31,141 nucleotides of DNA from Sphingobacteriaceae bacterium (GTDB taxonomy: Bacteria; Bacteroidota; Bacteroidia; Sphingobacteriales; Sphingobacteriaceae). Shown here in pieces: positions 8,447 to 16,719 of this stretch. The translations under genes were made by a program, and so were the position numbers. The stretch is taken from NCBI GenBank assembly GCA_025450155.1, contig JANWIB010000106.1, positions 1 through 31,141 of the forward strand. Direction: 5' to 3'. Every line of letters starts with the position of its first letter. The stretch's first letter is position 1. The notes below the pieces were generated by a model. The model was not told where the DNA came from and searched no databases. It saw only the letters and a list, made by a program, of their open reading frames with translations.

Positions 8447-9442
8447 ATGAATACAGAAGAAAAAAAACGCTCGGTAATACGTGGGATTTTTATTTTTATA
8501 GGAATAGTAATTTTTCTTACCGCCATATTTACGCTGGCTGGAAAACAGAAGCGTTTTGTAAAAACGATTGAGCTAAAAGCTGTTTTCAATGATGTATCCG
8601 GGCTTCAGGAAGGAAATAATGTTTGGTTTTCGGGCGTTAAAATTGGTACGGTGAAGGAGATTAAATTTTATGGAACCTCTCAGGTAGAGATAACCATGAA
8701 CATTGAAGATGAGGCCCGCCAATTTATCCGCAAAGATGTCAAAGCCAAAGTAAGTTCAGAAGGTTTTATCGGTAATAAAAACATTGTGCTGATAGGAGGG
8801 AACCCCAGGTTTCCGGCCGTTGAAGATGGCGATATGCTACAGGTTGAAAGAGATATCAGTACCGATGAGATCATGAAGACGTTTCAGGAAAACAATAAAA
8901 ACTTAGTAGCCATTACCAATGATTTTAAAGAAATAAGCGCCAAAATTAAAAATGGCGAAGGCACCATAGGAGCTGTGCTTACCGATTCATTAATGGCGAA
9001 TAATTTTAAATCAATCGTAAACAATCTGAATGCCGCATCAGTCAATACAGTCCAAGTTTCGGAAGCGCTTTCCCGCTTCTCCTCTAAATTAAACACCAGG
9101 GGAGGGTTGGCCAATCAAATACTTACCGATACTACTGTATTTAGCGATTTAAAATCGGCCATTGCCCAATTGGAGCGCACCACCATCTCCGCAGCAGAAA
9201 TTACAAAAAACTTAACGCAAACCAGTCGTAAACTGAATACAAATGATAATGCTATAGGTGTATTATTGAACGATAACGAATCTGCCGAGAGTTTAAAAGC
9301 TACCTTGAAAAATCTGGAAACCAGCACTAAAAAACTTGATCAAAACATGGAAGCACTGCAACATAATTTTCTGTTAAGAGGATTCTTCAAAAAACAAGCA
9401 AAGAAAGAAGCGGAACAGAAAGCAAAAGAGATACAGCCTTAG
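8447..9442 (+). CDS. mlaD: MlaD/MCE-domain substrate-binding protein
   Basis: This 331-residue membrane-anchored MCE protein has one N-terminal transmembrane helix (about residues 12-30, FIFIGIVIFLTAIFTLAG). An MCE beta-barrel domain follows (about 38-115), with KAVFNDVSGLQEGNNVWFSG and the VSSEGFIGNK strand typical of the family. A long helical, coiled-coil-like C-terminal region extends from ~130 to 315. MCE domains form hexameric rings that carry phospholipids across the periplasm. The ATG follows the mlaF stop immediately. No outer-membrane MlaA or periplasmic MlaC gene lies next to it. Confidence 0.93.
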   Translation: MNTEEKKRSVIRGIFIFIGIVIFLTAIFTLAGKQKRFVKTIELKAVFNDVSGLQEGNNVWFSGVKIGTVKEIKFYGTSQVEITMNIEDEARQFIRKDVKAKVSSEGFIGNKNIVLIGGNPRFPAVEDGDMLQVERDISTDEIMKTFQENNKNLVAITNDFKEISAKIKNGEGTIGAVLTDSLMANNFKSIVNNLNAASVNTVQVSEALSRFSSKLNTRGGLANQILTDTTVFSDLKSAIAQLERTTISAAEITKNLTQTSRKLNTNDNAIGVLLNDNESAESLKATLKNLETSTKKLDQNMEALQHNFLLRGFFKKQAKKEAEQKAKEIQP

Positions 9443-9460
9443 CTATTTTTAATATTAATA

Positions 9461-9967
9461 ATGAAGTATATTCTTGAAACTGAGCGATTAAGGCTAAGAG
9501 AATTTACACTTAACGACACTAAATTCATTGTTGAGCTTCTTAACAGTCCGGGTTGGTTGCAGTTTATTGGCGACAAGAACGTAAAAACAGAAGATCAGGC
9601 AAAGAATTATCTGGAAAATGAGCCAATAAAGAGTTACCTGGAAAACGGTTATGGCTTATCGTTAGTGGAGCGGAAAGGGGATAACAAAGCGATTGGAATG
9701 TGCGGAATTATTAACCGAAGCGATTTAGACTATCCAGACATAGGATTTGCCTTTTTATCTGAATTTAATGGTAAGGGTTACGCTTTTGAAATTGCAAGTG
9801 CCACTATGAATTATGCAAAAGACAAATTAAATATTTCAAAAATTTTGGCAATAACCCTGGCCGAGAATTCAAAATCAATTCTACTTTTAGAAAAAATTGG
9901 CCTCAAATTTATCAAGACCTTTTGTTTTCCGAACAGTGAAGAAGAATTACTATTATACAGTAATTAA
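9461..9967 (+). CDS. GNAT-family N-acetyltransferase (RimJ/RimL-like)
   Basis: This 168-residue protein begins with the RimJ/RimL-type TERLRLREFTLNDT. It has the GNAT core strand GMCGIINRSDLDYPDIGFAF, the acetyl-CoA-binding loop region FNGKGYAFEIA, and the late helix with AENSKSILLLEKIGLKF. Such enzymes acetylate the N-terminal amine of proteins or small molecules; the substrate here is unknown. It starts 18 bp after mlaD on the same strand and may be on the same transcript, though nothing ties it functionally to lipid transport. Confidence 0.88.
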   Translation: MKYILETERLRLREFTLNDTKFIVELLNSPGWLQFIGDKNVKTEDQAKNYLENEPIKSYLENGYGLSLVERKGDNKAIGMCGIINRSDLDYPDIGFAFLSEFNGKGYAFEIASATMNYAKDKLNISKILAITLAENSKSILLLEKIGLKFIKTFCFPNSEEELLLYSN

Positions 9968-9989
9968 ATTGATAGACAACTCCGCTCTT

Positions 9990-10016
9990 GTTGATGTCCT
10001 TCACCAACAGGTTTTA
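9990..10016 (+). terminator. Possible weak terminator after the GNAT gene
   Basis: GTTGATG and CACCAAC form a 7-bp stem with one A-C mismatch around the 5-nt loop TCCTT, followed by AGGTTTT. The T tract is short, so this is only a weak candidate. A second stem (CTGG-TGATA with TATCA-CCAG, one bulge) lies at 10040-10064, just before the next gene. Confidence 0.3.
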
Positions 10017-10079
10017 TCCTCTCACAGAGAAAAATAGTGCTGGGTGATAATACGCTATCACCAGAAAAAATAATTTACG

Positions 10080-10982
10080 ATGCTTAAAATAGCATATCAT
10101 CCTATTTATATACATCCCTTACCCGAAGGCCATCGCTTTCCCATGCTTAAGTATGAGCTGATTCCGCAGCAATTGTTGCACGAAGGATTAATAAAGAAAG
10201 AAAATATTTTCTCTCCGGATATGCTTGATGAAGAGAGTATACTGCTTACTCACGAAATAGGCTATTGGCATCGTTTACGCGATTTAAAACTCAATCAACA
10301 GGAAATTCGGCGAATTGGTTTTCCCTTATCAAAACAATTAGTAGAGCGGGAAATTCGGATTGCAAAAGGCACTATTGATGGTTGCCTATTTGCCAAAAAG
10401 TATAGAATAGCATTTAATGTGGCGGGCGGCACACATCATGCTGGTACAAACTGGGGAGAAGGTTTTTGTCTGTTGAATGATCAGGCTATTGCTGCCAATT
10501 ATTTGCTTCAACACAATCTGGCTCAACGCATTCTTATTATTGATCTGGATGTTCATCAGGGAAACGGAACAGCACAAATTTTCGAGAACGAGGAGCGTGT
10601 GTTTACCTTTTCGATGCATGCTGAAGATAACTTTCCGTTTAGAAAAGAAAAATCTGACCTGGATATCGGATTAAAAGTTGGTATTAGCGATGATGAATAT
10701 TTGGAACTATTGAATAATACTCTTCCGGAAATCATTCAAAAACATCAGCCCGATTTTATTTTCTATCTATCGGGCGTAGATGTTTTGGCTACAGATAAAT
10801 TGGGTAAGCTGGCTTTGAGTCGTGAAGGATGTAAAGAACGCGACAGAATGGTTTTATCAAGTTGCAAACAACACCAAATCCCGGTACAGGTAAGTATGGG
10901 AGGCGGATATTCTCAGCATATAAGTGATATTGTAGCAGCGCATTGTAATACATTTCGGGTGGCCCATGATTTATATTTTTAG
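10080..10982 (+). CDS. Histone deacetylase-family (arginase-fold) metal-dependent amidohydrolase, class IV-like
   Basis: This 300-residue enzyme has all core deacetylase motifs. The general-base histidine pair is in GGTHHAG (H119-H120). The zinc ligands are in IDLDVHQGNG (D157, H159) and GVDVLATDKLG (D239), and a late GGGYS glycine loop is present. The compact length and the FPMLKYELIPQQLL opening recall HDAC11/class IV-like bacterial proteins. Bacterial members deacetylate acetylated amines, polyamines or lysines, or remove acyl groups; the substrate here is unknown. The gene stands alone 112 bp after the GNAT gene. An acetyltransferase followed by a deacetylase is noted, but a functional pairing is speculation. 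Confidence 0.92.
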   Translation: MLKIAYHPIYIHPLPEGHRFPMLKYELIPQQLLHEGLIKKENIFSPDMLDEESILLTHEIGYWHRLRDLKLNQQEIRRIGFPLSKQLVEREIRIAKGTIDGCLFAKKYRIAFNVAGGTHHAGTNWGEGFCLLNDQAIAANYLLQHNLAQRILIIDLDVHQGNGTAQIFENEERVFTFSMHAEDNFPFRKEKSDLDIGLKVGISDDEYLELLNNTLPEIIQKHQPDFIFYLSGVDVLATDKLGKLALSREGCKERDRMVLSSCKQHQIPVQVSMGGGYSQHISDIVAAHCNTFRVAHDLYF

Positions 10983-10999
10983 CTTCTGCTCCAAAAATG

Positions 11000-11007
11000 T
11001 ATCTTTG
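11000..11007 (+). promoter_or_regulatory. Candidate Bacteroidota -7 box for lemA-M48
   Basis: TATCTTTG is an exact match to TAnnTTTG and ends 37 bp before the lemA ATG, a normal distance for a Bacteroidota promoter. No convincing -33 TTTG was seen, only a T-rich stretch at the end of the previous gene. Confidence 0.45.
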
Positions 11008-11044
11008 GAATACAAATAATAACATGTTATAAATAAACTAAATC

Positions 11045-11608
11045 ATGATAGGTTTGATCATTTCCGGGGTTGTTGTATTGCTGTTAATTTTTTGGCTGAT
11101 TAGCATTTACAACAATTTAGTAAAACTACGCAATCGCAGAGAGAACGCTTTTGCAGATATTGATGTACAGTTGAAACAACGGCATGACCTAATTCCTCAA
11201 CTTGTGGATACGGTAAAAGGTTATGCAACACATGAAAAGACATTACTCGAAGAAATTACCCGTGCACGCACTGCCGCTATGAGCGCTACTACGGTTGAAA
11301 CTAAAGTACAGGCAGAAAATATGCTTACTTCTGCCTTGCAGGGTTTACGAGTTGCTGTTGAAGCCTATCCTGATTTGAAGGCCAACCAAAATTTCTTTCA
11401 ATTGCAGGAAGAAATATCGGATATTGAAAACAAATTGGCCGCATCACGACGCTTCTTCAATTCAGCCACAAACGAGCTAAATACTTCCATTGAAAGTTTT
11501 CCGGCTAACCTTATTTCTTCCAGCTTTGGCTTTACACGGCAAACGATGTTTACCATCGGCGAAGATCAACGAGCTAACTTAGAGCAAGCTCCTAAGATCA
11601 ATTTCTAA
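11045..11608 (+). CDS. lemA: LemA family protein
   Basis: This 187-residue protein has one N-terminal membrane helix (residues 2-22). The LemA helical-bundle signature follows: YNNLVKLRNRRENAFADIDVQLKQRHDLIPQLV, then LQEEISDIENKLAASRRFFN and a C-terminal FGFTR motif. LemA proteins are membrane anchored with most of the chain in the periplasm. Their function is not settled, but they repeatedly occur beside M48 HtpX-like proteases, as here, with only two bases between the genes. A candidate promoter lies at 11000-11007. Confidence 0.95.
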   Translation: MIGLIISGVVVLLLIFWLISIYNNLVKLRNRRENAFADIDVQLKQRHDLIPQLVDTVKGYATHEKTLLEEITRARTAAMSATTVETKVQAENMLTSALQGLRVAVEAYPDLKANQNFFQLQEEISDIENKLAASRRFFNSATNELNTSIESFPANLISSSFGFTRQTMFTIGEDQRANLEQAPKINF

Positions 11609-11610
11609 GG

Positions 11611-12525
11611 ATGAGTCAATACGTAGGAATTCAAACTCAAATCAGGCGCAACAATATTCGTTCCCTCTGGTTGCTTTTTAGTTTCCCCATATTACTTATG
11701 GGTTTGTTTTGGGCTATTGTTTTTGCTTTAGTTTTTAACCAGCTCCGGAACATAAGCTATACCAATGAGCGTTTTTTATATTTGGTTCCCTTTATTGTTG
11801 CAGGAGTAGGCCTTTGGTTTATTATTGCCTATTTCTTTCATAACAAAATGATCCTCAATGCTACCAGTTCACAACCCCTGGAACGTTCCGAAAATAAAAG
11901 GGTATATAATCTGGTAGAAAATCTCTGCATTGCACAAGGTATGACGATGCCTCGTGTTTATATCATCTATGATGATTCGTTAAATGCATTTGCAAGTGGA
12001 ATAAATGAAAAAACATTTAGTGTAACACTTTCTCAAGGAATAATCGACAAATTAGATGACCGTGAACTGGAGGCTGTAATTGCACATGAATTAACTCATA
12101 TTCAAAACCGTGATACCCGTTTGCTGATTATTTCGATCATTTTTGTTGGTATTTTTGCCTTTATTGCAGAAATGGCCATGCGAAGTACCCGTCGTGTAAA
12201 GAGTAAAAAAGATGGGGGACTTATTATTATCGCTATCATTCTAATTTCAGCAATAGCTTATCTTATTTCCATTCTTATACGCTTTTCCATATCACGTAAG
12301 CGGGAGTATATGGCCGATGCCGGAGCTGCAGAAATGACCAAAAATCCAGAGGCATTAGCCAACGCGTTGCGTAAAATAGCCGACGATCCTTATATTGAAG
12401 CCGTTACACGCAAAGACGTGGCTCAATTATTTATTGAAAATCCCGGAGAAAAAAGCTGGTTCGAGAAGATATTTAGTACCCATCCTCCTATAAAAAAACG
12501 GATTGCTTACTTGGAAAAGGTTTAA
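11611..12525 (+). CDS. M48-family membrane zinc metalloprotease (HtpX-like)
   Basis: This 304-residue protease has about four membrane helices: residues 18-42, 57-76, 168-190 and 203-225. The zinc site is HELTH at 159-163, with the third ligand glutamate in REYMADAG (E232). The catalytic face is cytoplasmic in HtpX-type enzymes, which cut misfolded membrane proteins. Residues YIIYDDSLNAFASG and FSVTLSQGIID precede the metal site as in other M48 members. It is in an operon with lemA (2-bp gap), a known pairing. The next gene is convergent after 32 bp without a clear terminator. Confidence 0.94.
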   Translation: MSQYVGIQTQIRRNNIRSLWLLFSFPILLMGLFWAIVFALVFNQLRNISYTNERFLYLVPFIVAGVGLWFIIAYFFHNKMILNATSSQPLERSENKRVYNLVENLCIAQGMTMPRVYIIYDDSLNAFASGINEKTFSVTLSQGIIDKLDDRELEAVIAHELTHIQNRDTRLLIISIIFVGIFAFIAEMAMRSTRRVKSKKDGGLIIIAIILISAIAYLISILIRFSISRKREYMADAGAAEMTKNPEALANALRKIADDPYIEAVTRKDVAQLFIENPGEKSWFEKIFSTHPPIKKRIAYLEKV

Positions 12526-12557
12526 TAATTAGAAAAATTGAATATTGCTCTAGCCTA

Positions 12558-13193
12558 TCATTTTCTCCTTAGCACTTTAATCATATTTATCTGTTGATTA
12601 TCTATGTTATAATGTAGAATAAAGGCATATCGATACTCATCTAAAATAATTTCATACACATTATTTTTAAGCATCTTTGTCGCTGCTAAGGGCTGTGCCA
12701 AAGAGTTTATGGTATAGCTCCGCCCCAATTCTTCCACGGATTGAACTGAGGCCAAGGCACTTTCAGCCAGAACTGATGTCAATGAAATTGGATCATAAAA
12801 AAGAAGTCTTAATAGAGAATTAGAATTGTGAAATAAAAAAATAGTATCAATAATAGAATTATTATTTCCTAAAATAGGGTCTTCTATAAAATTGCTTAAA
12901 TTTATAGAGGTCTTAAAATGTTTTTCTAACTCGAATTTTTGGTATGCTTTTATATTTTCATGATTTTTTACATAGAATTGCTTACATTGATTGTATAAAG
13001 CACTAGAGGTGTCCATTGAATTTGGGAAACTGTTAAGACTTTCTATATCCATTTTTGTCAATTCGGGATACAAACTGTGCCTGAAATTATTTACTTCCGT
13101 CAGGAAATCCCCCATTTTCTGAGCTTCAAAATTAGGCTGGCTGTTTCCTGTGAAAGGAAATAGCGCTATAACTATCCATAAGAATTTCTTCAT
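12558..13193 (-). CDS. Secreted protein of unknown function
   Basis: No family was recognised. The ATG at 13193 is chosen because the product then starts with a clean signal peptide (KKFLWIVIALFPFTGNSQ). A start seven codons upstream at 13214 would add a charged stretch and overlap the MATE gene. The mature part (~190 residues) is mostly helical, with two or three asparagine-rich segments (LGNNNSIIDTIF, FHNSNS). It ends in a beta-rich stretch (YEIILDEYRYAFILHYNI). No catalytic motif, lipobox or membrane segment was seen. It follows the MATE gene by 10 bp and is probably co-transcribed. Periplasmic location is inferred from the signal peptide. Confidence 0.65.
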   Translation of the reverse strand: MKKFLWIVIALFPFTGNSQPNFEAQKMGDFLTEVNNFRHSLYPELTKMDIESLNSFPNSMDTSSALYNQCKQFYVKNHENIKAYQKFELEKHFKTSINLSNFIEDPILGNNNSIIDTIFLFHNSNSLLRLLFYDPISLTSVLAESALASVQSVEELGRSYTINSLAQPLAATKMLKNNVYEIILDEYRYAFILHYNIDNQQINMIKVLRRK

Positions 13194-13203
13194 GTCTTCT
13201 AGT

Positions 13204-14571
13204 TTATATTTCAACAGATATTCTTTCCAGTTTTTTGGTAAAATAATAAAAACGCAGTAAGAGCAAAACTGCGGAAACCAATAACCCTAAGGTTAAGCCA
13301 AACCAGATTCCGTTTACCCCCATTTGCAGTGTGATGCCCAGATAATAACCAACTGGCAAACCCACCACAGCATAAGCCAAAAAAGTAATGATTGTGGGAA
13401 TGTTTACGTCGCCCATGCCTCTCAAAATGCCCAATCCAACAACTTGTGCTCCATCAAATAATTGAAAAAAACCTGCAATAATAAGTAATTGCGATGCTAC
13501 CATAACCACCGCCCTGTCTTTAGTATAAATGAATGGGAGATACTGGTTAAATACGATGAATATAATCGCCATCAGTGTCATGAAGGCCAGCACAATATGA
13601 TAATTTGAGATGGCAGAAAGGCGTAACTGGTTGAAATCTTTACTGCCGTAGTTGTTGCCCGTTTTAATGGTAGCAGCAGCAGAAATCCCACTCGCCATCA
13701 TATACGTTATGGATGCCATGGATATGGCTACCTGATGAGCGGCTTGTGGTATAGCACCCATAGTTCCAATTAATATGGCGGCGCCACTAAAAGCGATAGC
13801 TTCAAAGGCATACTGCAAAGCAACGGGAGCACCTATCTTTAAAATACGTACGGTTATTAATTTATTTATCCGGCGTAACGAAAAGGTTTCAAGATAAACT
13901 TTAAAGCGGGTTGATCTGAAAACAAAAAATCCCATAGCAAAAGCCATCAATATCCGGTCTATCAAGGTACTCAGTCCCACACCCTTTACACCCATGGGCT
14001 CAATTCCAAACATCCCCTTCACAAAAATAATTCCAAGGCAAACATTAATAATATTGCCAAAAATGGTAATCATCATGGCCTGTTTGGTAAATCCCAAACC
14101 CTCCGTAAACTGTTTAAAGGCATTAAAAATCATCAACGGAATGATGGAAATACCTAAATATTTTAAATAGGGTTTGGCATAAGCAACTACTTCGGGCGAT
14201 TGATCGAGATCGTCAATAATTAAAAGCAATCCGAAGTAAATGATAATGTATAAAACGATGCCTGTAACCATATTGACAGCAACACTGTTGGATAATAGTT
14301 TGCCACATTCATGATACGCTTTTTTACCATTCTCCTGGGCAATTAAGGGAGTAAGCCCATAAGAGATACCAATGCCCAATAGCATAACAATAATAAAAAG
14401 ACTATTTACTAAAGACACCGCAGCTAGTTGAACGGTACCGGCAAAATGTCCTACAATGATACTATCTGCAGTATGTACAAGGGTATGGCCCAATTGCGAA
14501 ATAACAACAGGGATAGCAAGCTGAAGATTACTGTTATAATGAGGTTTGTATTTAGCGTATAGTTTTTTCAA
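13204..14571 (-). CDS. MATE-family multidrug/organic-cation exporter (NorM-like)
   Basis: This 455-residue protein has about 12 membrane helices and typical MATE stretches: NLQLAIPVVISQLGHTLVHTADSIIVGHFAG at the N-terminus, an ALQYAFEAIAFSGAAILIG repeat near the middle marking the second half of the pseudo-twofold fold, and QVVGLGILRGMGD in helix 10. Such proteins export drugs or metabolites in exchange for Na+ or H+. The start is a TTG at 14571. An in-frame TAG lies one codon further upstream (14575-14577), and the first internal ATG would remove helix 1, so TTG is effectively forced. A small secreted protein follows after 10 bp. Confidence 0.94.
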   Translation of the reverse strand: MKKLYAKYKPHYNSNLQLAIPVVISQLGHTLVHTADSIIVGHFAGTVQLAAVSLVNSLFIIVMLLGIGISYGLTPLIAQENGKKAYHECGKLLSNSVAVNMVTGIVLYIIIYFGLLLIIDDLDQSPEVVAYAKPYLKYLGISIIPLMIFNAFKQFTEGLGFTKQAMMITIFGNIINVCLGIIFVKGMFGIEPMGVKGVGLSTLIDRILMAFAMGFFVFRSTRFKVYLETFSLRRINKLITVRILKIGAPVALQYAFEAIAFSGAAILIGTMGAIPQAAHQVAISMASITYMMASGISAAATIKTGNNYGSKDFNQLRLSAISNYHIVLAFMTLMAIIFIVFNQYLPFIYTKDRAVVMVASQLLIIAGFFQLFDGAQVVGLGILRGMGDVNIPTIITFLAYAVVGLPVGYYLGITLQMGVNGIWFGLTLGLLVSAVLLLLRFYYFTKKLERISVEI

Positions 14572-14627
14572 AAGCTATGATATAAGGCAAAAGGAAGGCA
14601 AAAATAGCGTTTTTAGAGTAAAATAGC

Positions 14628-15266
14628 CTAAGAGGCGGTATAAAATTCTTCTTTTTCGGTGGTATGTACTTTCACCACCCCAGAAAGTACCAGGTTTACC
14701 AGAATACGTTGAGCATGGCGCCTCGATAGATTTAACAATTTGCTGTATTGCTGTGCTGTTATACTTTCATACTCTTCAAGATATTCGAGCAAGGTCCTTT
14801 CTTTAGATGAATATTCAATTAAAACACCTTCTGCCTTGTTACTTCTTCTTAAAACATCTACCACGACTTTGCTGGCTAACAGACTTTTGTCTTTCACCCG
14901 GATATAAACCCACCACTTTTTATCTTCGCCCAAGGCAAAATGAGGCTTGGTGTTACTTTCTTTAATTTCTGCTACCAAAACAATTTTATCGTCTATGTAA
15001 ACCTCTTCAAAAATGGGCTCTAATGTAGGCCTGCAAAACAAATGAGCCGCTTTAGTAAGCATAAACTTCTCCTCATCCTCAGATTTTACCCCTTTAATAG
15101 TCCCATCATCTGCCACACCCACCAACAAACGCCCACCTTTGTTATTGGCAAAAGCAACCAATGTTTTAGCTATTTTTTCGCAGGAGGTAATGGTTTTTTT
15201 AAAATCCAAAGAAACATGTTCTCCCTCGAAAATAAATTGCTTGATGTGATGGGGTTTCAGACTCAT
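14628..15266 (-). CDS. AlbA_2 (Schlafen-type) domain protein with C-terminal winged helix
   Basis: Of 212 residues, the first ~125 match the AlbA_2 domain (formerly divergent AAA-4): EHVSLDFKKTI, AKTLVAFANNKGGRLLVGVADDGTIKGV and KWWVYIRVKDKSLLAS. The last ~70 (RTLLEYLEEYESITAQQYSKLL, RRHAQRILVNLVLSGVVKVH) form a helix-turn-helix. This arrangement suggests a nucleic-acid-binding regulator, but the target is unknown. The protein is short compared with AlbA_2 proteins that also carry an HATPase_c_4 domain. It lies between the MATE and thioesterase-like genes on the same strand, with gaps of 56 and 33 bp. Confidence 0.85.
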   Translation of the reverse strand: MSLKPHHIKQFIFEGEHVSLDFKKTITSCEKIAKTLVAFANNKGGRLLVGVADDGTIKGVKSEDEEKFMLTKAAHLFCRPTLEPIFEEVYIDDKIVLVAEIKESNTKPHFALGEDKKWWVYIRVKDKSLLASKVVVDVLRRSNKAEGVLIEYSSKERTLLEYLEEYESITAQQYSKLLNLSRRHAQRILVNLVLSGVVKVHTTEKEEFYTAS

Positions 15267-15299
15267 TTTACCGATGGATAACTGGCGAAATAATAACGC

Positions 15300-15764
15300 T
15301 TATTTGTAAAGTTTGCGTATATAAACCTGGCTTCTTACTAGAGCGCAAAGCTTACCCTGTTTATCCACAATTTCAAGTTTAAAGAGCTTAATGGCTTCTC
15401 CATAGTCGTCATCCAGTTCTTTGCAGATTTCTTCTATTTCAGCATCTTTTAAATGGATAGAAAAATAGAGGGATGAAAAACCTGGTTTGAGGTAATGAAT
15501 CTCAGCAAACTTAATCCATAGTTTAATCCTGTATCCTTTGCGATTAAGAATCTGGTATAAACAAACAGCATAAAACGGATCGGCAGCACTAAAAATAGTT
15601 CCCCCGAATATCGAATGGTTATAATTGCTGTTTAAAATGCTTTTGGAAATTTTAACTTTTACGCTCCGGAAACCTTTCTCTACTTTTTGCACCCATATTC
15701 TTTGAAAAAATAGAGGAGGATAGAAACGCATGGCCCATTTAAGGGTTCTTTCGGAAATGACCAT
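15300..15764 (-). CDS. DUF4442 hot-dog-fold (thioesterase-like) protein
   Basis: This 154-residue protein fits the DUF4442 family of hot-dog-fold proteins related to PaaI/YiiD thioesterases. The central helix region NYNHSIFGGTIFSAADPFYAV corresponds to the hot-dog helix and dimer interface. Beta strands VKVKISKS, KLWIKFAEIHYLKPG, LYFSIHL and LCALVRSQVYIRK follow. A fatty acyl-CoA thioesterase activity is plausible but unproven; no Asp/Glu nucleophile can be assigned with confidence. It is the first gene of a minus-strand run that includes the AlbA_2 protein, and it is divergent from the gene at 15925. Confidence 0.82.
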   Translation of the reverse strand: MVISERTLKWAMRFYPPLFFQRIWVQKVEKGFRSVKVKISKSILNSNYNHSIFGGTIFSAADPFYAVCLYQILNRKGYRIKLWIKFAEIHYLKPGFSSLYFSIHLKDAEIEEICKELDDDYGEAIKLFKLEIVDKQGKLCALVRSQVYIRKLYK

Positions 15765-15869
15765 GAGCGAATATCAGCAATTACAACAAGATAGAAAAAC
15801 TGTTTTTTGGAAGAATTAAATATACTAATGAAGGAAAAAATAATTCTGCATGTGATGCAACATATGTAT

Positions 15870-15887
15870 TGATAATGCGACTTATCA
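15870..15887. promoter_or_regulatory. Inverted repeat in the divergent intergenic region
   Basis: TGATAA and TTATCA are perfect 6-bp arms around TGCGAC, followed on the plus strand by an AT-rich run. It lies between the divergent genes at 15764 (minus) and 15925 (plus), where an operator would be expected rather than a terminator. The flanking 160 bp hold no other clear signal. Confidence 0.25.
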
Positions 15888-15924
15888 TTGATTTTTTTAT
15901 TTAGCTTTATCTATAAAATTTAAA

Positions 15925-16641
15925 ATGATGAAAGAAAATTATTCCTCTGACTTAATTCAATTAAAAAAAGAAATCAATAAGCTGAAGTGGCAAAATAGGT
16001 TATTCATGTACTTTTTTGCATTATTGCTTACTTCATTCATAGGCTATTCTTTTGTAGATGTATCTGAAAAGAAATTAACGACTTTAAGGCTAAAACAATT
16101 AATCGTTGAAGACTCGAATGGAAATGACCGTATAATAATAAGTGCGGATATTTCAAAAAGTAAGAGCCGGGTGCGGAAGGACACATTGGGGGGCATACTT
16201 ATTTTGAATGAACATGGGAAGGACCAATTAATACTGGGGCACTCCAAGACCGTGCAGTTTAAAGGGAAAATATTACCAAGAACAATGGGAGAAATACCAT
16301 ACGGATTTTGGGTAAATGATTCTATAGGTGATGAACGGGCCGGTATCGGTTATTATAATAAAAGACAACTGGCAGCTATGGGTCTGGATAATAGTGCGGG
16401 AGAAGGTGTTCATCTATTAGCAGCCGAAAAAAATCTATATGATATGGTTTCAGGCATATTCGTTCAGAAAAGAGGTGGAGGAGGCTATTTATTTGCAGGG
16501 GAAACAAAAAATAAAAGAATGACTCTTTATCTGCGTTCAGCTAAAGAAAAAACGGAGTTTTATATGGACTCATTAAATACGGCTATCGCGACTAAGAACT
16601 TGAAAAACGATTCTGTTAAAGTGCTTTTAAAAGCAAATTAG
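15925..16641 (+). CDS. Single-pass membrane protein with periplasmic beta-repeat domain, function unknown
   Basis: No named family was recognised. The 238-residue chain has a short charged coiled-coil-like cytoplasmic segment (residues 8-24), one membrane helix (about 26-44) and a periplasmic beta-rich domain. That domain contains at least three similar units of the form hydrophobic strand - D/E-x-x-G-x-D/E-R/Q - hydrophobic strand: LIVEDSNGNDRIIISA (59-74), ILILNEHGKDQLILG (91-105) and FWVNDSIGDERAGIG (128-142). A GGGGYLF turn and further strands to residue 232 follow. Such repeats suggest a stacked beta structure; adhesion or envelope sensing is only a guess. A second unknown secreted protein starts 69 bp downstream on the same strand. 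Confidence 0.65.
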   Translation: MMKENYSSDLIQLKKEINKLKWQNRLFMYFFALLLTSFIGYSFVDVSEKKLTTLRLKQLIVEDSNGNDRIIISADISKSKSRVRKDTLGGILILNEHGKDQLILGHSKTVQFKGKILPRTMGEIPYGFWVNDSIGDERAGIGYYNKRQLAAMGLDNSAGEGVHLLAAEKNLYDMVSGIFVQKRGGGGYLFAGETKNKRMTLYLRSAKEKTEFYMDSLNTAIATKNLKNDSVKVLLKAN

Positions 16642-16688
16642 CTGAATTAAGTCATGTTACAAATAAAGATAAATAGAGGATATTTCAA

Positions 16689-16719
16689 TACAAATTCATA
16701 ATTTGTAATTATGAATTTG
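16689..16719 (+). promoter_or_regulatory. Two mutually exclusive hairpins covering the start codon at 16711
   Basis: Hairpin A pairs TACAAATT (16689-16696) with AATTTGTA (16700-16707) around CAT. Hairpin B pairs CAAATTCAT (16691-16699) with ATGAATTTG (16711-16719), which contains the start codon. Both are perfect (8 and 9 bp) and share the same upstream arm, so only one can form at a time. Hairpin A leaves the ATG free; hairpin B hides it. Confidence 0.4.

Noticed and set aside
9461..10982. A dedicated acetylation/deacetylation pair (GNAT and deacetylase genes)
   Set aside because: They are 112 bp apart with hairpins between them, and the GNAT gene follows the Mla operon closely. No sequence evidence links their substrates.
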